Shown one piece after another: positions 43,080 through 52,659 of a DNA stretch of 64,000 bases (the stretch's first letter is position 1; every line of letters begins with the position of its first letter). The position numbers and the translations under genes are program-made. The DNA is taken from assembly GCF_000369405.1 (NCBI RefSeq), contig NZ_KB850002.1:186001-250000 (forward strand). Reading direction: 5' to 3'. The notes under the pieces are model-generated. The model did not search any database. It saw nothing but the letters and a program-made list of their open reading frames with translations, and was not told the origin of the DNA. Source of the stretch: Acinetobacter sp. ANC 3929. GTDB lineage: Bacteria > Pseudomonadota > Gammaproteobacteria > Pseudomonadales > Moraxellaceae.

Positions 43080-44234
43080 TTGAGTCCGTTAAATCCAGCA
43101 AATATTCCACTGTCCTTGTATATTCATATGCCTTGGTGTGTCCGTAAATGTCCTTATTGTGACTTTAATTCGCATGCTGTGCCTGATGGGCAATTGTCGA
43201 TGGATTTGGAACAGCAATATCTCGCTGCGTTGGTGGCTGACTTTGAGACTCAGCTTGAAATGGCGCAAGGCCGTTCAATTCACAGTGTGTTTATTGGTGG
43301 TGGTACACCTTCACTGATTTCTGCACAAGGATATGTCTGGTTATTTGAACAGCTCAAAGCACGTTTTAATTTCGTGGAAGATTGTGAAATTACACTGGAA
43401 GCCAATCCTGGTACGGTAGAGCATGATCCATTTGCAGATTATCTTGCCGCAGGGATTAATCGGTTGTCGATTGGGGTACAGAGTTTTGATGCAGAGCATT
43501 TACAGCGTTTGGGGCGAATCCATTCGGTTAATAATGCGCTTGATGCGATTCAGCAAGCCCGTCAAGCAGGCTTTGAGAGAGTCAATGTTGATTTAATGCA
43601 TGGCTTACCCCAACAAAGTCAAGAACAGGCCTTAAAGGACCTTAGATTGGCAGTTGAGCATGGTGCGACGCATATTAGCTGGTATCAGCTTACCATTGAA
43701 CCCAATACCGTTTTTTTTAGAACCCAACCTGTATTACCACAAGATGAAGTTCTAGAGCATATTCAGGAACAGGGTGAGGCTTATTTAAAAGCCTGCGGCT
43801 ATGTAAATTATGAAGTATCAGCATGGCGTAAGGAAAAGCCTTCTGTGCATAATTTGAATTATTGGCAGTTTGGTGATTATTTGGCAATTGGTGCAGGTGC
43901 ACATGGTAAGGTCACTCGTGCAGATGGCGTCTATCGTTTTCAGAAGACCCGATTACCGAAAGATTATTTAGCTAAAGTGCCTGCTGAACATGTGCAAATG
44001 AAGCGTATCGAAGCAGAGGAGTTGCCTTTTGAATTTATGATGAATGCATTGCGTTTAAATGAAGGTGTTGCTGCGGAAACTTATACACAGCGTACTGGAC
44101 TTGAATTGAATGCGTTAAATCAAACGCTCACCCAGTTGCGTGAGAAAAAATTATTGATTGCAGATACAAATCGAATTGCCTGTACCGAGCAGGGGCATAT
44201 TTTTTTAAATTCGGTGTTGGAAGAATTTTTATAA
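43080..44234 (+). CDS. hemW: Radical SAM heme chaperone HemW
   Basis: The 384-residue protein has radical-SAM cysteines at 20, 24 and 27 (WCVRKCPYCDFN), the FIGGGTPSL block and the HemW-specific C-terminal domain. HemW delivers heme to respiratory enzymes and was long misnamed oxygen-independent coproporphyrinogen oxidase. The start is TTG at 43080: no in-frame ATG occurs before the conserved HMPWC segment, and GAG lies eight to ten bases upstream. Confidence 0.94.
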   Translation: MSPLNPANIPLSLYIHMPWCVRKCPYCDFNSHAVPDGQLSMDLEQQYLAALVADFETQLEMAQGRSIHSVFIGGGTPSLISAQGYVWLFEQLKARFNFVEDCEITLEANPGTVEHDPFADYLAAGINRLSIGVQSFDAEHLQRLGRIHSVNNALDAIQQARQAGFERVNVDLMHGLPQQSQEQALKDLRLAVEHGATHISWYQLTIEPNTVFFRTQPVLPQDEVLEHIQEQGEAYLKACGYVNYEVSAWRKEKPSVHNLNYWQFGDYLAIGAGAHGKVTRADGVYRFQKTRLPKDYLAKVPAEHVQMKRIEAEELPFEFMMNALRLNEGVAAETYTQRTGLELNALNQTLTQLREKKLLIADTNRIACTEQGHIFLNSVLEEFL

Positions 44235-44323
44235 TGTAAGCATATGATGAGTTTGAGCAAGAATGCTTGAACTCATTTATAAATACTGTTGTCATCTTTT
44301 AGAAAGAAATTGAGTAGAAAATA

Positions 44324-44352
44324 AAAAAGCCTCATCAATGATGAGGCTTTTT
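44324..44352. terminator. Terminator shared by hemW and tRNA-Lys
   Basis: AAAAAGCCTCAT and ATGAGGCTTTTT pair over CAATG. It terminates hemW on the plus strand and the tRNA-Lys pair on the minus strand. Confidence 0.92.
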
Positions 44353-44358
44353 AGAATT

Positions 44359-44434
44359 TGGTGGGTCGTCCGCGATTCGAACGCGGGACCAACGGATTAA
44401 AAGTCCGCTGCTCTACCAGCTGAGCTAACGACCC
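44359..44434 (-). tRNA. tRNA-Lys (anticodon UUU)
   Basis: The minus strand gives a 76-base tRNA with acceptor GGGTCGT/ACGACCC, CCA encoded, D-arm AGCTCAGCTGGTAGAGC, anticodon loop CTTTTAA and T-arm GTTCGAATC. It is identical to the copy at 44551. Confidence 0.98.
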
Positions 44435-44550
44435 TGAAAGAATTTTAGAGTAACACTCTAAAATTATTGCAAGACAAGCAAATCACGTAGTCTTACAAAT
44501 CTTGATAACTTTCGGTTATCAATCCTTTTCAGGAGTATCAAAACATTAGA

Positions 44551-44626
44551 TGGTGGGTCGTCCGCGATTCGAACGCGGGACCAACGGATTAAAAGTCCGC
44601 TGCTCTACCAGCTGAGCTAACGACCC
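44551..44626 (-). tRNA. tRNA-Lys (anticodon UUU), second copy
   Basis: This is a 76-base copy identical to the one at 44359, also with encoded CCA. The 116-base spacer between them carries no terminator, so both probably come from one transcript. Confidence 0.98.
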
Positions 44627-44725
44627 TAAGCAAGTATTTCAACAAGCTTCGCAAGAAAAACTAATTTGTTTTAAATGCGTCTTCGTTTTGATGTTGCGTA
44701 TTCTAGCAACTTATTCAGCTAACAC

Positions 44726-44786
44726 AAGAGGAAATTCAAAAACATGTGCATGATTGTTTATAAAAAGCACGATTTCCTCTTTTTTA
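44726..44786 (-). terminator. Terminator-like hairpin after the acyl-CoA synthetase gene
   Basis: AAGAGGAAAT (44726-44735) pairs with ATTTCCTCTT (44772-44781), enclosing GTGC/GCAC. A T-rich run follows on the plus strand but not on the minus strand, so its role for the minus-strand gene is doubtful. Confidence 0.4.
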
Positions 44787-44799
44787 GCTAAAAAATAAA

Positions 44800-46641
44800 C
44801 TAGAAACGGTATTGATAGCTTTGAATATTATCAAAGATCTCAGTGTTTACATCACTATAGCTACTTGCGCCTGGTAATAAAACCAGTAAACGTTCAGACG
44901 TTTTACTCGGATTAAACGAGTCTTCTTTGAGTTTATTCTTCTGGTATTTAAATGTCCCAGTTGTTTCAACTTTCTCTTGAACACGTAAAAAGACGGGAAT
45001 GGCATAAGAAGGCAAGCATTTCTTAAACACATTGACCATGTCGCTTAAATCCGTTTCATTGAGTTCTGCACCATCGACCAAGGTGATCGCTGCCATACCT
45101 GCGCGACCATTGGTATTTGGAATTTCCACGCCGTATACCACAGCCTCTACGATCTTTTCATATTCGCAGACCATGTTTTCAACTTCTGTTGTAGAAACGT
45201 TTTCACCTTTCCAGCGGAAAGTGTCGCCTAAACGATCCACAAACTGTGCATGGCGGAAACCGATATCACGAACCAAGTCGCCCGTATTGAAATAAGAATC
45301 ACCTTGAGTAAACACATCTTTCAAGATCACAGATTTGTTCTTCTCTGGATCTGTATAGCCATCGAATGGTGAACGGCTAGTGATCTTACCAATCAGTAAA
45401 CCGACTTCGCCTGTTTTTACTTTTTTGCAGTGACCTTTCTTATCACGTACCAACTCATTCTTTTCTTTATCGAATTCAACGATGGCATATGGTGTTGGTG
45501 AGAAACCAACGGTATTGTCAAAGTTAAAGATATTGCTGAAACCTACATTACCTTCACTTGATGCATAAAGTTCAAGTACTTCTTCCACACCAAAACGTTC
45601 TTTGAACTTGCCCCAAATATTCGGGCGCATGCCATTACCAATCATTTTGGTCACGCGGTGTGCACGATCTTCTTCAGTCACGGGTGCATCGATGAGGTAA
45701 CGACACAGTTCACCGACATAACCGATCGCAGATGCATTGAACTTTTGGACGTCTTTCCAGAATGCACTGGTTGAATATTTACGACGCACAGCAAGTGTTG
45801 CACTGCCTGCGATTACGCCACACCAGCACACCACCACACCCGTCGCGTGGTAAAGTGGGAGGGTCACGTACATTACATCATCTTTGCCCAGATTGAGAAT
45901 GTGGCCATAAGTGCCATAAGCGAGCGTCCAGCGACTATGGGTGAAAATCACCGCTTTTGGTAAGCCTGTCGTACCCGAGGTATAGATATAGAACAAACCA
46001 TCTTTACCTGTCACGGTACGTGTGGTCGATGGATTGAATTTTGGGAATTGATCAATTTGCTGGGCAAGATTTACATAACCTTGTGGTGCAGTCCCTGCAT
46101 TTTTACGGGTTTCTTGGTCAGCAAACCAGTGGAAACGATCTTGAGCAACCTTCAAGTCTTGGCGTGCTTCATCAATTGCAGCACGAACTTCTTCACCTGC
46201 AATCACCGCAATTGGATTGACCAAATTAATACTGTGCGCCAGTACCTTACCCACTTGAGAGGTATTTACAAGCGCAATGGTTACCCCTATTTTTGCTAAA
46301 GCAACGATAGAGGCAATCAGCTCAGGACGGTTTTCAACCATCACAGCAATAACATCGCCTTTTTTTGCCCCAAGTGACAAATAGTAATGTGCAATTTGGT
46401 TTGCCCATTCATTGAGTGCTTGATAGCTGTAGCTTTGATCTTCAAATAACAGTGCGATGCCTTGAGGGTTACGCTTGACTGCTTTTTCAAAGGCAATACC
46501 TAAACCTGCGGGAGATGTTGGCGTTCGCAAATATGCTTGTTTAAGACCATTGAGGATATGAGGGACTTTAGTAATGAAGTTCGGAAGTCGAGTAGCAACA
46601 TCACCAAGGGTAATAATATCGGTCTGCGTAGTTTGGCTCAT
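44800..46641 (-). CDS. Long-chain acyl-CoA synthetase, FATP/FadD6 type
   Basis: The 613-residue enzyme has the AMP-binding motif YIYTSGTTGLPKAVIFTHSR, LYASSEGNVGF, and the FATP signature DRLGDTFRWKGENVSTTEVE with catalytic region KYQKNKLKEDSFNP. It activates long- or very-long-chain fatty acids to CoA esters. Residues 20-60 are compatible with membrane association. It is a single-gene unit on the minus strand. The FadD6-like name is from motif pattern. Confidence 0.92.
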   Translation of the reverse strand: MSQTTQTDIITLGDVATRLPNFITKVPHILNGLKQAYLRTPTSPAGLGIAFEKAVKRNPQGIALLFEDQSYSYQALNEWANQIAHYYLSLGAKKGDVIAVMVENRPELIASIVALAKIGVTIALVNTSQVGKVLAHSINLVNPIAVIAGEEVRAAIDEARQDLKVAQDRFHWFADQETRKNAGTAPQGYVNLAQQIDQFPKFNPSTTRTVTGKDGLFYIYTSGTTGLPKAVIFTHSRWTLAYGTYGHILNLGKDDVMYVTLPLYHATGVVVCWCGVIAGSATLAVRRKYSTSAFWKDVQKFNASAIGYVGELCRYLIDAPVTEEDRAHRVTKMIGNGMRPNIWGKFKERFGVEEVLELYASSEGNVGFSNIFNFDNTVGFSPTPYAIVEFDKEKNELVRDKKGHCKKVKTGEVGLLIGKITSRSPFDGYTDPEKNKSVILKDVFTQGDSYFNTGDLVRDIGFRHAQFVDRLGDTFRWKGENVSTTEVENMVCEYEKIVEAVVYGVEIPNTNGRAGMAAITLVDGAELNETDLSDMVNVFKKCLPSYAIPVFLRVQEKVETTGTFKYQKNKLKEDSFNPSKTSERLLVLLPGASSYSDVNTEIFDNIQSYQYRF

Positions 46642-46778
46642 ATCAATCCTGTTTATTTTTCGATCAATCCAAGAAATGGCTATCCGTTAGAACACAACCA
46701 TTCACACCATTGTTGTTGATGCTGTTTTGTAATGGTAAGTGCCTAGAGCAATCAACCTAATTTGACAAAATAACAAAA

Positions 46779-46806
46779 AAGCCTAGTCATCGAAATGACT
46801 AGGCTT
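46779..46806 (-). terminator. rne terminator
   Basis: AAGCCTAGTCAT and ATGACTAGGCTT pair over CGAA; on the minus strand TTTTTT follows. Confidence 0.92.
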
Positions 46807-46836
46807 AGCCTTATTGAGTGCAATTTAGCAAATTAC

Positions 46837-49800
46837 TCACTCAGCTGTGGCTTTTTTAGGTGGACGACCACGTGGACGACGAGGGCGGCTCGACTTTTCT
46901 TTTTCAGCTTTCGCTGCTTCATCGTCTAGTTCTGCTTCTGTAGCAGTTGTCGCTTGTTCAGTTTTTTCAACAGCTTGAGCTGTCTCAGTAACTTCTACAA
47001 CGGCTTCTGGAGCAGCTTTAACCTCATCAGTAACAACAGGTTGTTGTTCTGATACTGTTTCAACTGGTGCAGATTCTGCTGGAGCAACTTCGGCATTGGC
47101 AAGTTCCAAAGGTTGCTGTTCAGGTGTTGCAACAACAGCTTCCTCTACAACAGCCGCAACTTCTTCTGTTACTTTCACTTCTTCTTTCGATTCAGGGTTT
47201 TCTACAGGAGCTGGCGTCGCAATTGAAGCAACATGTGCTTCTTTTGCTTGTTCCGCAGCCATTTTCGCTAAACGGCGACGTTCACGCGGGTCATTGGCAA
47301 CACGGATCGCTGCAGCTTCAGGCGGTGTCAGTGCTAATACTGGCGCTGGTTCAGCTTCTTCCACTACTTTTTTGCTTGGAAGTTCAGCATCACGCGTAAC
47401 AGGGCGCTTATCTTCTTGGACAGATGTTTCCACCACTAAAGAGCTTGCATATTGTTCAGCAAACTTTTGTAGCGCGCGGTTAAACGTGGTGATTAAGCCA
47501 AATTGATCAATCAGAATGGTGCAATCCTCACCATACACATGACGAATCAAACTGCTGACCGTGTATTGACCCAAAGTCGGAATTTGCGATGGTGCCACAA
47601 CGACTTTAGGTGCTGCTTTTTGAGCTGCTTGTGCACCACGTTGACGACGACGTGAACGTGGGTCATTGGCAGCACGTTTTACAGGTGTTTGAGCAGTTTC
47701 AGTCGCAGGTGCTTGTTCAGCAACAGCTGCCTTTTCTGCTTGAACCTCAGCTGCAGCTTCAACTTTTTCCACAACCTTAGCAGCAGCTTCAACTTTAGCC
47801 GTTGGAGCAGGTGCCTGTTGTGCGTTGAGTGCCACAATTTCACTTTGGCCTTGATCAATGTTCACAATCAATGCCGTGTTCATTGGTGCTGAACGTGGTA
47901 CATCTACCACATCAACTTTGACCTGTTGTGGATTTGCTGCTGCTTCAGTTGTTGCTGGAGCTTCATTCAACACGCTTTGGTCGCGATGACGATTTGGACG
48001 ATTTGGGCGTTGTTGATTACGGTCACGACGTGGCAACGGTGTAGCTTCATTACCATGTGCAGCATCATTGTTATGCGGTTGCTGGTTTTGTTGCTCTTGA
48101 GGTTGCTGACGTTTTTGCTGACGTTTTAGCTCACGTTGCTCATGACGCTGTTCTTGACGTGAAAGCTGTACCACTTCTTCATGCACTTGGGCTTGTTGTT
48201 CATGTACATGCGCGTGTTGCTCACGTTGTTCTTTGTGCTTACGCTTCTTCTGGTTTTGATTTGGACGGTTTGATTTCTCGTCTTTATCAAATTGCTCACG
48301 CGCTTCTTGTTTCACAGGGTTTTGCGAAATATAAGCATTGTTAGCTGCTGGGGCTGCGACTTCAGCAACGGCAGGTGCATTCACCTGACCAAATTGACCA
48401 CGGCTTACAGCACCATTATTCACCATTTGTTCAATGGCCGCCGCTGCATTTTGTGCAGAACGTGCTTGGTCAGTCGTTTGTGCTTGCTTTTGAACAAATA
48501 AGTTCTCTAACCATGCACAAGGACTTGCTGACTTTTGTGTGGTTGCTTGTGTCTGTTTTGCTTGAGCAGCTTGTTGTTGTGCCGCTTTCTTTTGTGGTGC
48601 TGCATTATTTTGTGTTGGTGCAGCATGATGGTGTTCAGCATCTTCTAAATGCCAGTCAGAAGATTCATAACCGAGTTCTTTTTCGCTTGAACGGGTTGCT
48701 TCTGTACGTTCATAACTCGAAGGTGCAAAGCCATCTGGATTGAACTGGATTTGATAGTGTGGTGTTTCTAAGTGCGGGTGAGGTAATACTGTCACACGAA
48801 CATTGGATGTTTGTTCAAGGTAAACCAGGCTGTGACGCTTTTCATTCAGTAAGAATGCTGCAATTTCAACAGGGACTTCGACTTGCACTTCACCTTGACG
48901 CTCACGTAAAGCGATTTCTTCCACTTTACGCATAATCGAAAGTGACAGTGAACGTAAGTCGCGTACCATGCCTGTGCCATGACAGCGTGGGCAAACATAG
49001 CCAGTCGCTTCTTCTAAAGAAGGGCGTAAGCGTTGACGGCTCATTTCCATGAGACCAAAACGTGAAAGCTGACCGAACTGGATACGTGCGCGATCGCTTT
49101 GCGTTGCTTCACGTAATTTCGCTTCAACCATACGCTGGTTGCGGTCTTTGGTCATGTCGATGAAATCGATCACGACTAAGCCGCCGATATCTCGTAAACG
49201 TAGTTGACGTGCAATTTCTTCGGCAGCTTCTAAGTTGGTGTTGAGCGCAGTTTCCTCAACATCATGGCCACGTGTTGATTTTGCCGAGTTGATATCAATC
49301 GATACCAATGCTTCGGTTTGGTCAATCACGATTGAACCACCAGAAGGAAGTTTGACTTCACGCTCATACGCAGTCTGGATTTGGCTTTCGATACCGAAGT
49401 GAGCAAATAAAGGCTCGTTCAAGGTATAGGTTTTTAATTTGTCGAGCTGACGTGGCATCACTGCTTTTACGAAGTTATAAGCTTCGTTGTAGGCTTGCTC
49501 ACTATCAATCAGGATTTCAGCAACATCATCACGTAAATAATCGCGAATCGCACGGGTGACGACACCCGCTTCTTGATGAACCAGCATTGGTGATGGGCCA
49601 GAACTTGCTGAACCTTGAATTTGTGCCCAGAGATCGAGCAAATGTTGTAAGTCGAGTTGTAACTCTTCTTGGGTGCGACCAATACCGGCGGTACGAACGA
49701 TGACGCTCATGCCACGTGGTAGATTTAAAGACGCTAAAATTTCTTTCAGCTCTTCACGAACTGAACCAGAAATCTGACGGCTAATACCACCACCTTTCGG

Positions 49801-50193
49801 ATTGTTTGGCATGAGTACCAAATAACGACCTGCAAGCGAGATAAAAGTAGACAGGGCAGCACCTTTATTGCCGCGCTCTTCTTTTTCAACTTGAACCAGT
49901 AATTCAGTGCCTTCAGTGATGAGTTCACGAATATTTGAGGTTTGACGGGGGTCAGCTTTGAAGTACGAGTTTGCAATTTCTCGCATTGACAAAAAGCCTT
50001 GACGCTGCGCGCCATACTCAACGAAAACCGCTTCTAAAGACGGTTCAACGCGAGTGACATGACCTTTATAGATATTTGATTTTTTTTGTTCGCGTGTACG
50101 ATTCTCTAAGTCGAAATCGTAAAGACGATTACCAGTGATAAGTGCAACGCGAACTTCTTCTGCGTGGGTTGCATTAATCAACATACGTTTCAT
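46837..50193 (-). CDS. rne: Ribonuclease E
   Basis: The 1118-residue protein has an N-terminal S1 domain (about 36-120), the RNase E/G catalytic core with metal ligands in SIDINSAKSTRG and VVIDFIDMTKDRN, and the zinc-link CPRCHGTG near residue 410. The C-terminal half is disordered: a Gln/Arg/His-rich region, Ala/Glu-rich tracts, an RRPRGRPPKK-like basic end and small conserved islands (PTLGQYTVSSLIRHVYGEDC). It is the degradosome scaffold and mRNA decay initiator. ATG 50193 gives the standard MKRMLINATHAEEVR start; the frame extends to 50223. Long antisense ORFs over the low-complexity part are artefacts. Confidence 0.97.
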   Translation of the reverse strand: MKRMLINATHAEEVRVALITGNRLYDFDLENRTREQKKSNIYKGHVTRVEPSLEAVFVEYGAQRQGFLSMREIANSYFKADPRQTSNIRELITEGTELLVQVEKEERGNKGAALSTFISLAGRYLVLMPNNPKGGGISRQISGSVREELKEILASLNLPRGMSVIVRTAGIGRTQEELQLDLQHLLDLWAQIQGSASSGPSPMLVHQEAGVVTRAIRDYLRDDVAEILIDSEQAYNEAYNFVKAVMPRQLDKLKTYTLNEPLFAHFGIESQIQTAYEREVKLPSGGSIVIDQTEALVSIDINSAKSTRGHDVEETALNTNLEAAEEIARQLRLRDIGGLVVIDFIDMTKDRNQRMVEAKLREATQSDRARIQFGQLSRFGLMEMSRQRLRPSLEEATGYVCPRCHGTGMVRDLRSLSLSIMRKVEEIALRERQGEVQVEVPVEIAAFLLNEKRHSLVYLEQTSNVRVTVLPHPHLETPHYQIQFNPDGFAPSSYERTEATRSSEKELGYESSDWHLEDAEHHHAAPTQNNAAPQKKAAQQQAAQAKQTQATTQKSASPCAWLENLFVQKQAQTTDQARSAQNAAAAIEQMVNNGAVSRGQFGQVNAPAVAEVAAPAANNAYISQNPVKQEAREQFDKDEKSNRPNQNQKKRKHKEQREQHAHVHEQQAQVHEEVVQLSRQEQRHEQRELKRQQKRQQPQEQQNQQPHNNDAAHGNEATPLPRRDRNQQRPNRPNRHRDQSVLNEAPATTEAAANPQQVKVDVVDVPRSAPMNTALIVNIDQGQSEIVALNAQQAPAPTAKVEAAAKVVEKVEAAAEVQAEKAAVAEQAPATETAQTPVKRAANDPRSRRRQRGAQAAQKAAPKVVVAPSQIPTLGQYTVSSLIRHVYGEDCTILIDQFGLITTFNRALQKFAEQYASSLVVETSVQEDKRPVTRDAELPSKKVVEEAEPAPVLALTPPEAAAIRVANDPRERRRLAKMAAEQAKEAHVASIATPAPVENPESKEEVKVTEEVAAVVEEAVVATPEQQPLELANAEVAPAESAPVETVSEQQPVVTDEVKAAPEAVVEVTETAQAVEKTEQATTATEAELDDEAAKAEKEKSSRPRRPRGRPPKKATAE

Positions 50194-50230
50194 GGGTGTG
50201 ACACCTAATAGTGATGCACACAAACAACCA

Positions 50231-50760
50231 GCTCAATATTTTTGAGCAGACATCAAATTGGCGCGATCAAGACTCAGAAGCAACGTTGTGTAGGCTGCTC
50301 TGAAACCACTGACTGTAAATATCCAGCGGGGGTTTTGATACGGTTACTTCGATGTCAGCAATACTGCTTCAATCTTGAATCCGTTGATATTTCATGTATG
50401 TCTTACATCTGTGAAATATCACTAGATCCGACATAATCAAAGTTTCCTGTACGCTTCACTGGCGGGTGAGCGGTGCATTGGATGGTGACTTTCACTGTCA
50501 TTAAGCATTGAAGTCGATCCATCTGGAAGTCTTGATACGGAATGATCATCGTATCTCTGCTTAGCAGTTCCAATGCATCAACGCTTTAGCCTGAATGCGA
50601 CATCAGGGAGCAAATTGTCTGATGTGGATCAGTTTACGTTTAATAACCAGCAAATTGCTGGCGACATATTTTTTCTGAACAAACTGTATGTGCAGATGCA
50701 CAATTAAACGCAACAGTTTGCCATTTTGCCGATATAATAAGCCTTCGGCGTCGGCATAAT
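50231..50760 (-). promoter_or_regulatory. Long structured 5' leader of rne
   Basis: No ORF of note fits the roughly 790 bases between rne and rluC. The rne-proximal part carries several perfect stems: GCTCAA/TTGAGC (50231-50236/50242-50247), GATACG/CGTATC (50534-50539/50550-50555), ACATCAG/CTGATGT (50600-50606/50619-50625) and a long-range TGCATTGG/CCAATGCA (50474-50481/50570-50577). Enterobacterial rne leaders carry comparable hairpins that mediate autoregulation; extending this to the present leader is inference. TGCCGA/TCGGCA (50727-50732/50751-50756) around GCC-TTC-GGC lies near the likely promoters. Confidence 0.5.
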
Positions 50761-50981
50761 TCTTTAGGACCTATCCGAGTTGTTGGTGAATATCTCATCG
50801 ATTTAAAATTTTATCTAAATAAAATTTTTGATTTGATGCTCACTTACGGTGGTATCCGTGCGCTGAATATATCAAACCTTGCAGCATCTGCCTATGGGCT
50901 AAGTTTAGGTTTCTTGTGAAATAACTTAGCTAAATGATCAATTTTTAATCATATTTAACAAATCTTGGATTAATCGAGCGT

Positions 50982-51914
50982 ATGAATTCTACACAGCAAT
51001 GGCAAAGTGTCACTTGGTTTGACGTGGATGAACATCAAGAAGGGCAGCGAATAGATAATTTTTTATTTACCCGATTAAAAGGTGTTCCAAAAAGTCGCAT
51101 TTATCGTTTAATTCGTGAAGGGCAAGTACGCGTTAATAAAAAAAGAATAAAAGCAGAATCACGTTTGAGCATTGGTGACCAAATTCGGGTCGCTCCAATT
51201 CGTTACGAACAAAAAGATGAATCTGATGTACCCGTGAGTGATGATGTGGCACAAAGCCTACTGAGTCGCGTGGTCTATGAGGACGAAGGCTTGTTGGTGA
51301 TTAATAAACCTTCAGGGATTGCTGTACATGGCGGCAGTGGTGTGGCCTATGGCTTGATCGAAGCATTACGTGCTGCGACAGGCAAAAAATATTTAGAACT
51401 GATTCATCGTATTGACCGCGACACTTCGGGTCTGGTGATGATCAGTAAAAAGCGCAGTACCTTAAAATTGCTGCAAGATTTATTACGTGAGCATAAAATT
51501 CAAAAAACTTATGCTGCAATTGTGAAAGGTCAGGTCAGTTTAGATCAGCAAATGATTGACGCGCCATTATTGCGTTATGAATTGGCCAATGGTGAACGTC
51601 GTGTTCGTGTGACCAAAGAAGGCAAGCCAAGCAAGACCAACTGGAAAGTGGTTGAGCGTTATAAAGCAGCAACTTTGGTTCACGCTTCTCCGCTGTCGGG
51701 TCGTACTCATCAGATTCGTGTTCATGGCTTGAGTATCGGTCATCCTTTGGTGGGTGATGATAAATATGGGCACAACACGCCATACGCAGGTCCTGAGGCA
51801 CGCCGTTTGTGCCTGCATGCCATGCGTTTAGACATTCCAAACTATCCAAGCATTGAAGCGCCGATGCCTGAAGATATGCAACAGGTGATTAACGAATTGA
51901 GAAAGCAGAAATGA
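50982..51914 (+). CDS. rluC: 23S rRNA pseudouridine synthase RluC
   Basis: The 310-residue protein has an N-terminal S4 domain (KGVPKSRIYRLIREGQVRVN) and the RluA-family catalytic motif HRIDRDTSGLVM with the nucleophilic Asp. RluC modifies 23S U955, U2504 and U2580. The divergent arrangement with rne matches the conserved gammaproteobacterial order. The HAD gene overlaps its end by four bases (ATGA). Confidence 0.95.
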   Translation: MNSTQQWQSVTWFDVDEHQEGQRIDNFLFTRLKGVPKSRIYRLIREGQVRVNKKRIKAESRLSIGDQIRVAPIRYEQKDESDVPVSDDVAQSLLSRVVYEDEGLLVINKPSGIAVHGGSGVAYGLIEALRAATGKKYLELIHRIDRDTSGLVMISKKRSTLKLLQDLLREHKIQKTYAAIVKGQVSLDQQMIDAPLLRYELANGERRVRVTKEGKPSKTNWKVVERYKAATLVHASPLSGRTHQIRVHGLSIGHPLVGDDKYGHNTPYAGPEARRLCLHAMRLDIPNYPSIEAPMPEDMQQVINELRKQK

Positions 51915-52585
51915 AGCAGAATATCGAACTCGTTATTTTCGATTGGGATGGCACCTTATTTGATTCGGTTGGTCAAATCGTGGCAAGTCTGCAATATGCT
52001 GCCCAACAGTTTGAGCAACCCCTCACAGATGACGCGGCAAAAAGCATTATTGGTTTAGGCTTGCCTGAAGTGATGCAGATTTTATTCCCGCAGGTACCGC
52101 ACCTGCAGCAAGATATTTTGCAGTGTTATGCAGACCATTATGTCGCCAATTCAAAAGGTGATGCTTGGTTTAATGGTGTTTCAGAATTACTCGCAGATTT
52201 AAAACAGCAAGGCTTAAAGCTCGCGGTGGCAACAGGCAAAAGCCGTAAGGGCTTAGACCGAGTTTTGGCACAAACCAATAGCCATGCGCTGTTTGATATT
52301 ACCCGTGCAGCCAGTGAAACCAAATCCAAACCTGATCCATTGATGTTGCAGGAAATTCTTGCCGAGATGGGTGTGACAGCTGATTGTGCTGTGATGGTGG
52401 GTGATACCAGTTATGACCTCGAAATGGCTCGAAATCTGAATATGCCGCGTATCGGGGTCAGTTATGGGGTGCATAGCATTGAAACGTTACAGCAGTACCA
52501 ACCTTTGACGATTGCGCACAATGTGCAGGACCTACATGCTGCTTTGCAAAGCATTTTGCCTGTGGTCGATGTAAGCGCAAGTTAA
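51911..52585 (+). CDS. HAD-IA hydrolase, phosphoglycolate phosphatase-like
   Basis: The 224-residue protein begins with the HAD motif I VIFDWDGTLFDSV and has motif II VATGKS, Lys in SKPDP and motif IV MVGDTSYDLEMA. It overlaps rluC by four bases and is translationally coupled, as in E. coli relatives next to rluC-type genes. Gph/YjjG-like activity is plausible; the substrate is unknown. Confidence 0.9.
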   Translation: MKQNIELVIFDWDGTLFDSVGQIVASLQYAAQQFEQPLTDDAAKSIIGLGLPEVMQILFPQVPHLQQDILQCYADHYVANSKGDAWFNGVSELLADLKQQGLKLAVATGKSRKGLDRVLAQTNSHALFDITRAASETKSKPDPLMLQEILAEMGVTADCAVMVGDTSYDLEMARNLNMPRIGVSYGVHSIETLQQYQPLTIAHNVQDLHAALQSILPVVDVSAS

Positions 52586-52608
52586 ACTGTTCATTGAGAT
52601 GAAACAAT

Positions 52609-52638
52609 AATGATGGGAGAGTGCGCTGTCCCATCATT
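52609..52638. other. 10-bp inverted repeat before the WYL regulator gene
   Basis: AATGATGGGA and TCCCATCATT form a perfect stem over ten bases, 21 bases before the WYL gene start. No T run follows on the plus strand. It may be an operator for the regulator itself or a hairpin at the end of the rluC operon. Confidence 0.45.
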
Positions 52639-52659
52639 CATAATAACAATAGGGACCGT

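Noticed and set aside
44359..44626. Identical tRNA copies as a mobile element target
   Set aside because: The spacer and flanks contain no integrase or partial tRNA duplicate; tandem tRNA-Lys genes are common.
47067..48743. Several open frames antisense to rne
   Set aside because: They arise from the low-complexity Ala/Glu/Gln/Arg coding of the RNase E C-terminal half and have repetitive Leu/Val/Cys-rich translations with no start signals.
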